Positions 31,239 through 40,557 of a stretch of 64,000 bases of DNA are shown here, piece after piece. Below the pieces are notes generated by a model, which did not search any database, was not told the DNA's origin, and saw nothing but the letters and a program-made list of their open reading frames with translations. The stretch spans positions 1,896,001-1,960,000 of the forward strand of contig JADJRG010000013.1 in assembly GCA_016712315.1 (NCBI GenBank). The letters run 5' to 3'. This DNA comes from Nannocystis sp. Lineage in GTDB: Bacteria; Myxococcota_A; Polyangia; Nannocystales; Nannocystaceae. Numbering within the stretch: the stretch's first letter is position 1; the number at the start of each line of letters is the position of its first letter. A program made the position numbers and the translations under genes.

Positions 31239-32957
31239 ATGCGCAAGCTCTTCTGTTGTACATCGCTGCTCGCTCTCACTCTGGCTCTTGGGGCATGCAA
31301 GGAGCCCGATCCCAACGACTTCCAGACCCACATCACCGCGATGGAGGATCAGGGGGCGCGTTCGGCCGCGTTCACTGCGCTCGAGGCGCTGGTGAAGGCG
31401 ATCACGAGCGCGGGTCCGGAGGTGGACAATAGCGCGCGGGTCAACGAGTTCGTAGAGAAGGTGATCCCGGCCTTCGAGGCGCGCTGGGACGACTCGCCCG
31501 AGCACCGCGATCAGATCCTTAAGATGCTCTACCAGGTCGGTCGGCCGGAGGGCGCGGGGCTGTGGACCAAAGCGCTCGTCTACGACGGCTCGGATGCCAG
31601 CCGAAAGCTCCTGCTGTCGGCCTGCGACGGGATCGCGAAGGCCAAGGCCACCGGCACCCTCGACGCTGTGATCGCGCAGCTCGACGCCTTCATCCAGGCC
31701 CCCAACAAGGACAAGGGCCCGGAGGGCGGCGAGATGCGGATGGCGCTGGTGCAGGCGCTCGGCGCGATCCGTGACAAAAAAGCCGTGGGGATCCTTAGCA
31801 AGGTGATGGAGCAGACCCGCGAGAACCAGCCCGTCGCGGTGCACCGCGAGGCTGCCAAGTCGCTCGGGCTGATCCGCGATCCGTCGGCCGTCGACGCGCT
31901 GCTCACGGTCACCTTCCGCGTCCCAGATTCGGCCTCGACGACGGACATCGGCAACCGTTCGAAGCTCGCGCTGGTCTCGATCGGCGACGAAGCTGTCCCC
32001 GGCGTCATGAAGATGCTGCGCGGTGAACACGAAGAGGTGAACAAGCTCGCCGCGCTGAACGGCGTCGATCTGCTGATCGTGCAGCAGACGGCGGTGGGGA
32101 TCCTCGGCGCGATGGGCGCCAAGGACGCGGTCGACGAGCTGCTCGCGTTCATGCCGCGTGACGGCTGTGGACCGAAGCCCGCGGCGGCTGCGCCCGCCAA
32201 GGGCAAGAAGGCCAAGAAAGTGGAGCAGGAGGAGCTCGACCCCGCGAAGGTCAGTCTGCGGGCGTTCGTCGCGAATTCATTGGGCCTGATCGGTGATGAG
32301 CGCGCCTCTGAGCCGCTCTGCTCCTGCGTCAACGCGACTCACAACCCAGGCGACATGTTCCCGATCACGGAGGCGCTCGGGCGGATCGGTGGCCCCGTCG
32401 CGCAGGCCTGTCTCATCGACCTGGTGAAGACCGGCGAGTACGACCCCGAGACGGTCGATAGCTCCGACATGGCGAAGCAGATCCGCTGGGAGGCGGCGCG
32501 CTTCGCCACCTTGGTCACGCCGGACGCGCAGATCGCCCAGGTCCGCGAGGCGATCGAGGGGAACACCGATCCGAAGGTGAAGGAGAACATGGCGCAGTGG
32601 CAGGAGGGCATCGCTCTGGTCGAGAGCTGCAAGGCCGACAAGGACTGCTACCTGAAGGCTCTCAAGGACACGAAGGCCGACTGGTTCGCCCGCGAGAAGG
32701 CCGCCTACGAGCTCGTACGCCTCGCCAAGGGGGATCTCGCGGTCGGCGTTGAGATGGCCAAAGCCTTCAAGGTCCGTAACCCCGACGCGCGCGTGACGAT
32801 GGCCCTGATGGTCCCACGCCTCCTCGAAGGTAAGCGCTGTGGCGACTGCGCGGAGGCCTTTGAGGCGGTGCTGTCTGGCGAGAAGGGCTCGATGGACGCG
32901 ACGATGCAGCTCCCCGTGCTCACGGTGCGGCAGACGATCGCGAAGATCAGCGAGTAA
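31239..32957 (+). CDS. HEAT-repeat-like lipoprotein
   Basis: 572 residues. The start at 31239 is chosen because the lipobox LGAC (Cys20) then sits at a normal distance; an AGGAGGAGG run lies 13-21 bases upstream. The mature protein is alpha-helical with recurring HEAT-like pairs, for example ALVQALGAIRDKKAVGILSK, HREAAKSLGLIRDPSAVDAL, NGVDLLIVQQTAVGILGAMG and ANSLGLIGDERASEPLCSCV. A Lys-rich linker (KGKKAKKVEQEE) lies near the middle, and cysteine pairs (CSC, CGDC, CKADKDC) occur in the second half. It should be anchored in the outer membrane or periplasm as a scaffold. It precedes a DUF481-like protein; no enzymatic motif. Confidence 0.82.
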   Translation: MRKLFCCTSLLALTLALGACKEPDPNDFQTHITAMEDQGARSAAFTALEALVKAITSAGPEVDNSARVNEFVEKVIPAFEARWDDSPEHRDQILKMLYQVGRPEGAGLWTKALVYDGSDASRKLLLSACDGIAKAKATGTLDAVIAQLDAFIQAPNKDKGPEGGEMRMALVQALGAIRDKKAVGILSKVMEQTRENQPVAVHREAAKSLGLIRDPSAVDALLTVTFRVPDSASTTDIGNRSKLALVSIGDEAVPGVMKMLRGEHEEVNKLAALNGVDLLIVQQTAVGILGAMGAKDAVDELLAFMPRDGCGPKPAAAAPAKGKKAKKVEQEELDPAKVSLRAFVANSLGLIGDERASEPLCSCVNATHNPGDMFPITEALGRIGGPVAQACLIDLVKTGEYDPETVDSSDMAKQIRWEAARFATLVTPDAQIAQVREAIEGNTDPKVKENMAQWQEGIALVESCKADKDCYLKALKDTKADWFAREKAAYELVRLAKGDLAVGVEMAKAFKVRNPDARVTMALMVPRLLEGKRCGDCAEAFEAVLSGEKGSMDATMQLPVLTVRQTIAKISE

Positions 32958-33056
32958 CAGGCCGCCGGTTGGCGGGCCCAGGGCCGGTGCGTTGGGAAAA
33001 AAAATTCGCGGCGCCCCGGCTTCGTCGCGTGCGTGAGTCATGGTACCGATACGCGC

Positions 33057-33977
33057 ATGATTACCGCCGCTATCGCGCCCTTGTTCGCGCTATCGCTCGC
33101 CCTCGTCGAGGAGCCTGTTGTCCCAGCCGGTAGCGCAGGCGCGCAAAAGCCTGCGAGCGGCGGGGCCACGGAGATCGAGGGGCAAGGCAAATTCGCGACC
33201 GTCACTGCGCCGCCCGAGGATGAGGCCGCCAAGCAGGACGTCACCGAGCTGACGGTGACCAGCGGCGGGTTGCTCTCGACGGGCAACGCCCGCGCCGGAG
33301 CGATCACAGGCGCGGCGAATTTCCGCCTCCGCCGCGAGCGCCACCAGGTCGGTGCGATCTTCGTCGGAAATTACGGTGCAGCCGCGTTGAGCCAGGAAGC
33401 TGGTTACGACGTGAACGTCGCGAACATCCAGGGGCGGGCGCGTTACGACGTGTTCATCTCCGATCGCTGGTCGGCGTTCTTGATGGCGACCGGCCGCAAC
33501 GACCGATTCCAGGGGCTCAAGTTTCGCCTCAACGTCGACCCGGGGATCGCCTTCTATATCTTGACGCAGAAGAACCACCGCTTGTGGACGGAGCTCGGCT
33601 ACGACTTGCAGTACGATCTCCGCACGGACGACGCGATCATTCAGAAGGACGCGAACGGCGATCCGGTGCTCAACGCGGACGGCCAGACGATCCAGGTCTC
33701 CGATCGCTCCCAGGTCGTCCACGCGGCGCGGCTCTTCGCTGGATACTCGAATCGCCTCACGGAGAAGGTATCGTTCGACACAGGCGTCGAGTACCTCCAG
33801 AGCATCTTGGAGGGGAAGACCTTCCGCCTCAACTGGGACAACGCGGTCAGCACCCAGCTCTGGGGTCGGCTCTCGCTGGCGGTCACCTTCACGCTCCGGT
33901 ACGAGAATAATCCGTTGCCTGCGGTCCGCCGCCTCGACACGATCACAGCGATGAACTTGGTCTTCCGGCTGCTCTGA
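33057..33977 (+). CDS. DUF481-like outer-membrane protein
   Basis: 306 residues from the ATG at 33057 (a GTG at 33033 would add eight residues). A signal peptide covers about residues 1-30. A low-complexity stretch follows, then the family signature TELTVTSGGLLSTGNARAGA and NFRLRRERHQVGAIFVGNYG, then amphipathic strands with many aromatics through to the C-terminal NLVFRLL. This matches the DUF481 (YdiY-like) beta-barrel family of salt-induced outer-membrane proteins of unknown biochemical role. It lies 99 bases after the HEAT-like lipoprotein. An eight-A run (32997-33004) in the gap may mark a transcription boundary. Confidence 0.85.
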   Translation: MITAAIAPLFALSLALVEEPVVPAGSAGAQKPASGGATEIEGQGKFATVTAPPEDEAAKQDVTELTVTSGGLLSTGNARAGAITGAANFRLRRERHQVGAIFVGNYGAAALSQEAGYDVNVANIQGRARYDVFISDRWSAFLMATGRNDRFQGLKFRLNVDPGIAFYILTQKNHRLWTELGYDLQYDLRTDDAIIQKDANGDPVLNADGQTIQVSDRSQVVHAARLFAGYSNRLTEKVSFDTGVEYLQSILEGKTFRLNWDNAVSTQLWGRLSLAVTFTLRYENNPLPAVRRLDTITAMNLVFRLL

Positions 33978-34019
33978 GCGCTGGAACCTCTCGCGGAGGC
34001 TTGTGTCATCCTCGGGGTG

Positions 34020-35231
34020 ATGCCGCGTCCGCCCCCGCTCCTCTTCGCGCTCATTCTCTCCTCAGCCTGCGCGACGAAGATCGGCGGGTCCTCGGGCGTC
34101 GTCGCTGCAGGGATCGGCGGTCCGCTTCAAGCCCCTGCGGCCGCCGCGCCAGCCGAAGAGCGCGCGCCAGCCGAGCTTCTGAATGACGCCGAGAGCGCGC
34201 TCGCCGTCGGCGAGGCCGCGCGAGCGGTCGCTCATTTCGCGCGCTTCCTCGCGGCTGATCCGGACGAGGCGGGCGCGCGGCAAGCATACTTAGGGCTCGC
34301 GCGCGCCCATGAGCTGCTGCGCGACTGCGCCGCGGCGCTCCGCGCCTACGGCACCTACCTCGATCGTTTCCCGGAGGCGAGCGACCGCGCGGAGGTCTAC
34401 AGCCGCAGCGGCGCCTGCCACGCGGAGCTCGAGGAGTGGGAGCTCTCGGCGGTCGCGTATCAGTCAGCGCGTGCGCTCACGGGAGATCTGCTCCCCAGCG
34501 TGCGCGTCGAGATCGCCACCCGCGAGGGCTACGCGCGCTTCCAGTTGGGCGAGTTAGAGGCCGCGGAGCGGCTCTTGGCTGAGGCTGACGAGATCTTCAC
34601 CGCCGCACAAGAGGAGGGGAGCGAGCGTTTTACGAGCTATTACTTCGTGGGGATGGCGCGATTCTACCGCGCGGCGATCCATCACCGGCGCTTCCGCGAC
34701 TCGCCGATACGACTGCCGGAGAAGGTGATGACCGAGGACTTCGCCCGCAAGTTCGATCACCTCCAGCGCGCCCAGGAGGCCTACAACCACACGATCCGGG
34801 CCAAGCACATGTTCTGGGTGACGGCCTCGGGTTATCAGCTCGGTAGCCTCTTCGAGGAGTTCTACGACGCGTTGATGTACGCCCCGGTGCCGGAGTGGCT
34901 CGATGACAAGCAGCGGCAGGTCTACTACGAGGAGCTGAAGGGGCAGCTTCGTCCGGTCGTGAACAAGGCGATCTGGGTCTTTGAGAAGAACCTCGAGACT
35001 GCGCGACGACTCGGCTACGAGAGCGAGTTCATCAGCCGCACCGAGGCCAAGCTCAATGAACTCCAAGCGATCCTGCTCGCTGGCGACACTGGCTGGGGGA
35101 AGCCGCACCCGCGGCTCATGCCCGAGTCGCGGGGGGAGATCGCTGCTGCTGGTCCGAACGGTGCGGACGTCGCAGATCCGCTACCTGCCGTTGATCGCAA
35201 GCTATTTGTGCCGCTACCCACGCCTCTGTAG
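34020..35231 (+). CDS. TPR-like lipoprotein
   Basis: 403 residues from the ATG at 34020 (GTG at 34017 directly before it). A short signal ends in the lipobox LSSAC (Cys17). The mature part is a string of TPR-like helix pairs: LNDAESALAVGEAARAVAHF, RQAYLGLARAHELLRDCAAA, EASDRAEVYSRSGACHAELE and YARFQLGELEAAERLLAEAD. A distinct C-terminal half follows, with FDHLQRAQEAYNHTIRAKHM and WLDDKQRQVYYEELKGQLRP. It probably acts as an envelope scaffold. It follows the DUF481-like gene by 42 bases and is the last protein gene before the tRNA/tuf operon. No family name recognised. Confidence 0.8.
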   Translation: MPRPPPLLFALILSSACATKIGGSSGVVAAGIGGPLQAPAAAAPAEERAPAELLNDAESALAVGEAARAVAHFARFLAADPDEAGARQAYLGLARAHELLRDCAAALRAYGTYLDRFPEASDRAEVYSRSGACHAELEEWELSAVAYQSARALTGDLLPSVRVEIATREGYARFQLGELEAAERLLAEADEIFTAAQEEGSERFTSYYFVGMARFYRAAIHHRRFRDSPIRLPEKVMTEDFARKFDHLQRAQEAYNHTIRAKHMFWVTASGYQLGSLFEEFYDALMYAPVPEWLDDKQRQVYYEELKGQLRPVVNKAIWVFEKNLETARRLGYESEFISRTEAKLNELQAILLAGDTGWGKPHPRLMPESRGEIAAAGPNGADVADPLPAVDRKLFVPLPTPL

Positions 35232-35308
35232 CGCCCGCGTGTGAGAAATGCCGCGATAGTGATCAGCGAGACGCCTTGCAAGACTCAGGGATCACCGTTG
35301 AGCGCGGC

Positions 35309-35338
35309 TTGACACCCTAAGCGGCGCAGGTTTATACA
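35309..35338 (+). promoter_or_regulatory. Sigma70-type promoter of the tRNA-tuf operon
   Basis: Consensus -35 TTGACA at 35309-35314 and -10 TATACA at 35333-35338 with an 18-base spacer, about 90 bases ahead of the first tRNA. It is one of the best matches to the consensus in the window and sits where a strong stable-RNA/EF-Tu promoter is expected. Confidence 0.7.
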
Positions 35339-35426
35339 GCGCGTCCACAACCGGGCAGGGGTCGCGCGCGGTGCCGACTCCCCGTGTTCCGGCGGAACCC
35401 TTAAGATCCGGCGAAAGCCCCCCTGT

Positions 35427-35498
35427 GCTGGCGTAGCTCAATGGTAGAGCACCCGATTTGTAATCGGACGGCTGCGGGTTCAAGTCCCATCGCCAGCT
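35427..35498 (+). tRNA. tRNA-Thr (anticodon TGT)
   Basis: Acceptor stem GCTGGCG/CGCCAGC, D-arm TAGCTCAATGGTAGAGC, anticodon loop TTTGTAA giving TGT (reads ACA), T-arm with GGTTCAAGTCC. Discriminator T; no encoded CCA. First of four tRNAs ahead of tuf. Confidence 0.97.
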
Positions 35499-35537
35499 CA
35501 CGAGGACGAAAAGCGAGACAAGAGCGAGATCACCTCT

Positions 35538-35622
35538 GGATGGGTGCCCGAGTCGGCCAAAGGGAGCAGACTGTAAATCTGCCGCGCACCGCGCTTCGAA
35601 GGTTCGAATCCTTCCCCATCCA
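35538..35622 (+). tRNA. tRNA-Tyr (anticodon GTA)
   Basis: 85-base class II tRNA with a long variable arm. Acceptor GGATGGG/CCCATCC, anticodon stem-loop CAGA-CTGTAAA-TCTG giving GTA, T-arm GGTTCGAATCC, discriminator A; no encoded CCA. Confidence 0.97.
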
Positions 35623-35627
35623 CTTCT

Positions 35628-35700
35628 GCGGGAGTAGCTCAGTTGGTAGAGCGTCAGCCTTCCAAGCTGAATGTCGCGAGTTCGAGCCTCGTCTCCCGCT
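35628..35700 (+). tRNA. tRNA-Gly (anticodon TCC)
   Basis: Acceptor GCGGGAG/CTCCCGC, anticodon loop CTTCCAA giving TCC (reads GGA), T-arm with GTTCGAGCC. Discriminator T; no encoded CCA. It starts only five bases after tRNA-Tyr. Confidence 0.97.
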
Positions 35701-35737
35701 CCCTCGTTCCTAGAGTCAAGCCACGCGCGACAAGCAA

Positions 35738-35810
35738 GCCCATGTAGCTCAGTAGGTAGAGCACATCCTTGGTAAGGATGAGGTCAGCGGTTCGATCCCG
35801 CTCATGGGCT
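35738..35810 (+). tRNA. tRNA-Thr (anticodon GGT)
   Basis: Acceptor GCCCATG/CATGGGC, anticodon stem-loop CATCC-TTGGTAA-GGATG giving GGT (reads ACC/ACT), T-arm GGTTCGATCC. No encoded CCA. The Thr-Tyr-Gly-Thr-tuf order is the same as in the E. coli tufB operon. Confidence 0.97.
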
Positions 35811-35862
35811 CCGCGAGCCAAAAGCCGTCCCGACACCGGGAAAAACATCAGGAGAAGTCATC

Positions 35863-37062
<1,200 letters not shown>

Positions 37063-37104
37063 TTTCAACGAAGTGAGCCGTCCCGGTTCATTTCGAGCAT
37101 ACCC

Positions 37105-37133
37105 TTGCAACTCGGAACGGGTCTTGCTATAGG
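37105..37133 (+). promoter_or_regulatory. Candidate promoter ahead of rpmG
   Basis: TTGCAA at 37105-37110, 17-base spacer, TATAGG at 37128-37133, about 27 bases before the rpmG start. It would allow rpmG, tRNA-Trp, secE and nusG to be transcribed independently of the tRNA-tuf promoter. Confidence 0.65.
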
Positions 37134-37159
37134 CTAGCCCTTCCGAGTCCCGGAGAACT

Positions 37160-37321
37160 ATGGCCGCCGGTAACCGCATCATCATCCACTTCGAGTGCCA
37201 GTCCTGCAAGCGGCGCAACTACTCTTCGATGAAGAACAAGCGCACGACGCCGGAGAAGCTGGTCCGTAAGAAGTTCTGCCGCTTTTGCCGCAGTCATACG
37301 GACCACAAGGAGACGAAGTAG
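37160..37321 (+). CDS. rpmG: 50S ribosomal protein L33
   Basis: 53 residues, normal for L33. The N-terminal MAAGNRIIIHFEC start, the zinc-type cysteine pairs CQSC (14-17) and CRFC near the C-terminus, and the RNYSSMKNKRTTPEKL segment identify it. Two CxxC pairs mean the zinc-binding (C+) form. It sits between tuf and tRNA-Trp, as in many bacteria with the rpmG-secE-nusG order. CGGAG lies eight bases ahead of the ATG. Confidence 0.95.
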   Translation: MAAGNRIIIHFECQSCKRRNYSSMKNKRTTPEKLVRKKFCRFCRSHTDHKETK

Positions 37322-37393
37322 CTCTTGCCCGAGACCCGAGGGCCGCTGAAGAGCGGTCCCCGGGGACTGACAATTTGGCTTGCATTTTCGCAC

Positions 37394-37470
37394 AGGGCGT
37401 TAGCTCAGCTAGGTAGAGCAGCGGACTCCAAATCCGCAGGCCGTGGGTTCGATCCCCTCACGCCCTGCCA
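37394..37470 (+). tRNA. tRNA-Trp (anticodon CCA)
   Basis: Acceptor AGGGCGT/ACGCCCT, anticodon loop CTCCAAA giving CCA, T-arm GGTTCGATCC, discriminator G, and an encoded 3' CCA at 37468-37470. It is the only one of the five tRNAs here with an encoded CCA. Confidence 0.97.
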
Positions 37471-37512
37471 CTTTCTGTCAGACCGCGCCCGAGAGGGTGC
37501 AACTATCCCGAC

Positions 37513-37938
37513 ATGACCACCACCCCCCAGAAGAAGAAGCACGTTGTGGCTCGCGACTTCGATCCGAAGCGCTGGGCTCACATCGTCTTCGCGCTAGGCG
37601 GCTTCGCAGCCGCATGGGTGCTCTCAAACCTCGTGGAGGACGGGTGGGCGATCGCGTGGTCCTACTGGCCACAGATGGGTCGCCCGGTCACGCTCACAGC
37701 GAATTCGATCGGGATCGGGATCGCCCTGATCGGCACCATCTTCGCGTGGCGACGGGAGCGGTGGTTCATTTTTGTCTGCGAGGTCGCGGTCGAGGTCGCT
37801 CAAGTGACGTGGCCGACCCGTGTCGAGACGCGGGCCGCCACGGTCGTCGTCGTCGTGATCACCTTGATCTGTTCCGCGCTGTTGTCCGGGATGGACTTTT
37901 TCTGGTCGGGAGTCACCGACTGGCTCTACGGGATCTAG
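37513..37938 (+). CDS. secE: Preprotein translocase subunit SecE
   Basis: 141 residues with three membrane segments (about 22-40, 64-82 and 110-130), the longer three-span form rather than the single-span minimum. The conserved cytoplasmic amphipathic motif before the last span is EVAVEVAQVTWPTRVETRAA. It stabilises SecY in the translocon. It lies between tRNA-Trp and nusG, the standard position; nusG follows after 20 bases. Confidence 0.95.
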   Translation: MTTTPQKKKHVVARDFDPKRWAHIVFALGGFAAAWVLSNLVEDGWAIAWSYWPQMGRPVTLTANSIGIGIALIGTIFAWRRERWFIFVCEVAVEVAQVTWPTRVETRAATVVVVVITLICSALLSGMDFFWSGVTDWLYGI

Positions 37939-37958
37939 GACGGGAACTGGCTCGAAAG

Positions 37959-38501
37959 ATGGAGTGGTACGTCGTCAACACCTTCTCGGGCTACGAGAAT
38001 TCGGTCAAGCGAAACCTGGAGGATCGGATCAAGGGGAGCAGCGTGGCGCACCTCTTCGACGAGATCTTGGTCCCCTCCGAGAAGGTCTCGGAGCGTCGCG
38101 GCAAGGCGACCATCCAGACGACCAAGAAGTTTTTCCCCGGCTACATGTTCATCAAGATGGAGATGACCAAGGAGAGCTGGCACCTCGTCCAGGGCACGCC
38201 CAAGGTGACAGGTTTCCTGGGCGGTCAGACGCCGCGTCCGGTCCGCACCGCTGAGATGATGCGCATGCTCGGCGGGGCGCCGGCTCCCGTCGAGCAGCAG
38301 CTGGGTAAAGAAGTCGCGGTCGAGGTGACCTACCACGTGGGTGATCATGTGCGCGTCAAGAGCGGCGCCTTCGCCAACTTCACCGGCGAGGTCGAAGAGG
38401 TGAACAGCGACAAACAAAAGGTCTGGCTCTCGGTCTCCCTGTTTGGTAGGCCGACCCGGGTCGAGGTCGACTTCGGAGAGTTGGAGCCGATCGCGCCGTA
38501 A
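37959..38501 (+). CDS. nusG: Transcription termination/antitermination protein NusG
   Basis: 180 residues from the ATG at 37959, giving the standard N-terminus WYVVNTFSGYENSVKRNLED. The NGN domain runs to about 115, with FPGYMFIKMEMTKESWHLVQ. The C-terminal KOW domain has HVGDHVRVKSGAFANFTGEV and ends FGRPTRVEVDFGELEP. It binds RNA polymerase and links it to Rho or the ribosome. An upstream in-frame extension overlaps secE in another frame and is rejected. rplK follows in the same direction. Confidence 0.97.
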   Translation: MEWYVVNTFSGYENSVKRNLEDRIKGSSVAHLFDEILVPSEKVSERRGKATIQTTKKFFPGYMFIKMEMTKESWHLVQGTPKVTGFLGGQTPRPVRTAEMMRMLGGAPAPVEQQLGKEVAVEVTYHVGDHVRVKSGAFANFTGEVEEVNSDKQKVWLSVSLFGRPTRVEVDFGELEPIAP

Positions 38502-38547
38502 GGCATTGAAGCGGCCCGAGAGGCCGCGTTGAGGGGTTTACCAGGCA

Positions 38548-38967
38548 ATGAAGAAGGTCGTAGGCCAAGTCAAGCTCCAGATTAAGGCTGGTCAGGCGAA
38601 TCCAGCGCCGCCGATCGGTCCGGCGCTCGGTTCTCGTGGCGTCAACATCATGGAGTTCTGCAAGCAGTTCAACGCGCGAACGCAGAAGGACCAGGGGATG
38701 GTGATCCCCGTGGTGATCACGATCTTCTCGGATCGTTCCTTCACGTTCGTCACCAAGACGCCGCCGACTGCGGTGCTCTTGCTCAAGGCGGCTGGCAAGG
38801 AGAAGGGCTCTGGCGTGCCCAACCAGCTCAAGATCGGCAAGCTCTCGATGGACAAGGTCCGCGAGATCGCCGAGTTGAAGCTCAAGGACACCAACGCCGC
38901 GTCCGTCGATGCGTGTGTGCGCTCGGTCATGGGGACCGCACGCTCCATGGGTCTGGATATCGTGTAA
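38548..38967 (+). CDS. rplK: 50S ribosomal protein L11
   Basis: 139 residues. The N-terminal QVKLQIKAGQANPAPPIGPA and GSRGVNIMEFCKQFNART blocks carry the proline-rich thiostrepton/EF-G-contact region; the C-terminal RNA-binding domain ends CVRSVMGTARSMGLDIV. It forms the GTPase-associated centre with the L10-L7/L12 stalk encoded downstream. rplA follows after 70 bases. Confidence 0.98.
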   Translation: MKKVVGQVKLQIKAGQANPAPPIGPALGSRGVNIMEFCKQFNARTQKDQGMVIPVVITIFSDRSFTFVTKTPPTAVLLLKAAGKEKGSGVPNQLKIGKLSMDKVREIAELKLKDTNAASVDACVRSVMGTARSMGLDIV

Positions 38968-39037
38968 CTCAACCTGACCGCGGAGCGGTCGGATGGGGGA
39001 GGAGCACAGCTCCGCTTGGACCCCGTAGGGATGTGAC

Positions 39038-39739
39038 ATGGGTAAGAAGTACGAAGAGGTCAAGAAGCTCGTCGACTCGGAGAAGCGTTACACCCTCCTC
39101 GATGGGCTCGATCTGCTGGGAAGGACCAGCTTCGTGAAGTTCGACGCCAGCGTCGATGTCGCGGCCCGGCTCGGAGTGAACCCCAAGCATGCGGATCAAA
39201 TGATCCGCTCGTCCTGTAGTTTGCCTCACGGTACCGGTAAGACCGTGCGCTTGGTCGTCTTCGCCAAGGGGGAGCGGGCGAACGAGGCGCGGGACGCGGG
39301 CGCGGATTTTGTTGGCGCCGAGGATCTCGTCGAGAAGATCCAGAAGGAGAACTGGCTCGACTTCGACAACGCGATCGCGACGCCGGACATGATGGGCCTT
39401 GTCGGGCGCCTCGGAAGGATCCTCGGGCCGCGCAACCTGATGCCAAACCCGAAGGTTGGCACCGTGACGATGGACGTGGCGAGGGCTGTGCGCGAGTTGA
39501 AGGCCGGCCGGATCGAGTTTCGCACGGAGAAGACCGGTATCATCCACGCGCCAGTCGGCAAGGTGTCCTTTGGGGCAGACAAGCTGCGTGAGAACGTCGT
39601 CGCGCTGCTCGAGACCCTCCACCGCCTCAAGCCTTCGACGGCGAAGGGCAAGTACTTCAAGTCAGTGACCCTCTCCTCGACGATGGGCCCAGGCATCCAT
39701 CTCGACACCAACGAGATCGCCGCGATGGTCGAGGGCTGA
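39038..39739 (+). CDS. rplA: 50S ribosomal protein L1
   Basis: 233 residues. Conserved stretches are SFVKFDASVDVAARLGVNPK, LPHGTGKTVRLVVFAKGERA, GRLGRILGPRNLMPNPKVGT and the end GPGIHLDTNEIAAM. L1 forms the mobile stalk near the E site and, in many bacteria, represses its own rplK-rplA mRNA. The next gene is separated by a 227-base leader, so this pair forms a distinct regulatory unit. Confidence 0.98.
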   Translation: MGKKYEEVKKLVDSEKRYTLLDGLDLLGRTSFVKFDASVDVAARLGVNPKHADQMIRSSCSLPHGTGKTVRLVVFAKGERANEARDAGADFVGAEDLVEKIQKENWLDFDNAIATPDMMGLVGRLGRILGPRNLMPNPKVGTVTMDVARAVRELKAGRIEFRTEKTGIIHAPVGKVSFGADKLRENVVALLETLHRLKPSTAKGKYFKSVTLSSTMGPGIHLDTNEIAAMVEG

Positions 39740-39966
39740 TCTCTTCATGAACCAGGCTTCACAGGAGGCTGTCGTCCGTACGAGTTGACCAAATGGAACG
39801 CCCGCGGAAGCGGAGGCGCTCGTAGACAGCAGGTGGTCGTGAAGTCGACCTCAAACGCAAGTGCGGCCGGCCGAGAGCGGAGTGATCGTGAGGGAGCCAA
39901 CAGCGCGAATCTATCGCGGGCTGGCTCCGCGGTCCTCCTCTCAGGGGACCGAAGGAGCAAGAACCC
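39740..39966 (+). ncRNA. Structured rplJ leader (L10 leader candidate)
   Basis: A 227-base gap before rplJ, the place where many bacteria carry the L10-binding autoregulatory leader. Visible structure: GGAGCCA (39893-39899) with TGGCTCC (39922-39928) enclosing CGCGA (39904-39908) and TCGCG (39914-39918); then GGTCCTC (39931-39937) with GGGGACC (39944-39950, one wobble), just before the GAAGGAGC ribosome site. Fold and position support regulation of rplJL by L10 or L10-L7/L12; I have not shown the kink-turn. Confidence 0.55.
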
Positions 39967-40482
39967 ATGCAGATGAGCAAGCAAGAAGAGTCCAGCAAGC
40001 TTCGGGAGCGGCTGAGCGGCGTCTCGTCGTTCATCCTCATTGACTTTGTCGGGATGTCGGTCGCTGATGCGACCGAACTCCGGAACAAGTTCCGCGAGGC
40101 AGGCTGTCACTACCGCGTCTACAAGAACTCGACGATCCGCTATGCGATCGCCGAGACCGCGAACGCGACCGCGTCGCCCTTGCTCAAGGGGATGACAGGT
40201 CTCGCGTTCAACGCGGAGGATCCGGGGGCGGCGGCGCGTGTTGTTCGTGATCTCGGAAAAGAGATGAAGAGCCTGCGCGTCAAGGGCGGCGTCATCGAGG
40301 GCACCGTCCTCGACGGCCCGGGCGTCGAGCGTTTGGCCGACATGCCAGGGCCGAGGGAGCTCAAGTCGATCTTCCTCTCCCTCCTCAACACGCCGGCGAC
40401 TCAGATGGTGCGGGTGCTCAACGCTGGCCCGCAGAGCTTCCTCTACTTGCTCAATGCCAAGAAGGACAAGGACGCGGCCTGA
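39967..40482 (+). CDS. rplJ: 50S ribosomal protein L10
   Basis: 171 residues from the ATG at 39967 (an ATG at 39973 is also possible). Conserved: SSFILIDFVGMSVADATELR, CHYRVYKNSTIRYAI, and the C-terminal helix SLLNTPATQMVRVLNAGPQS that carries L7/L12 dimers. It is the base of the ribosomal stalk. It is preceded by a structured leader and followed after 75 bases by rplL. Confidence 0.97.
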   Translation: MQMSKQEESSKLRERLSGVSSFILIDFVGMSVADATELRNKFREAGCHYRVYKNSTIRYAIAETANATASPLLKGMTGLAFNAEDPGAAARVVRDLGKEMKSLRVKGGVIEGTVLDGPGVERLADMPGPRELKSIFLSLLNTPATQMVRVLNAGPQSFLYLLNAKKDKDAA

Positions 40483-40557
40483 CGCGACCTCTGATCCTGC
40501 GCTGCCCCGCCGGGGCGATCACTTCAACCCAGTCAGTCAACATCCAAAGGACGAGCC

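Noticed and set aside
35259..35295. GTGATC/GATCAC inverted repeat after the TPR-like lipoprotein as a terminator
   Set aside because: Six-base arms with a 25-base loop and no T-run; chance occurrence is likely.
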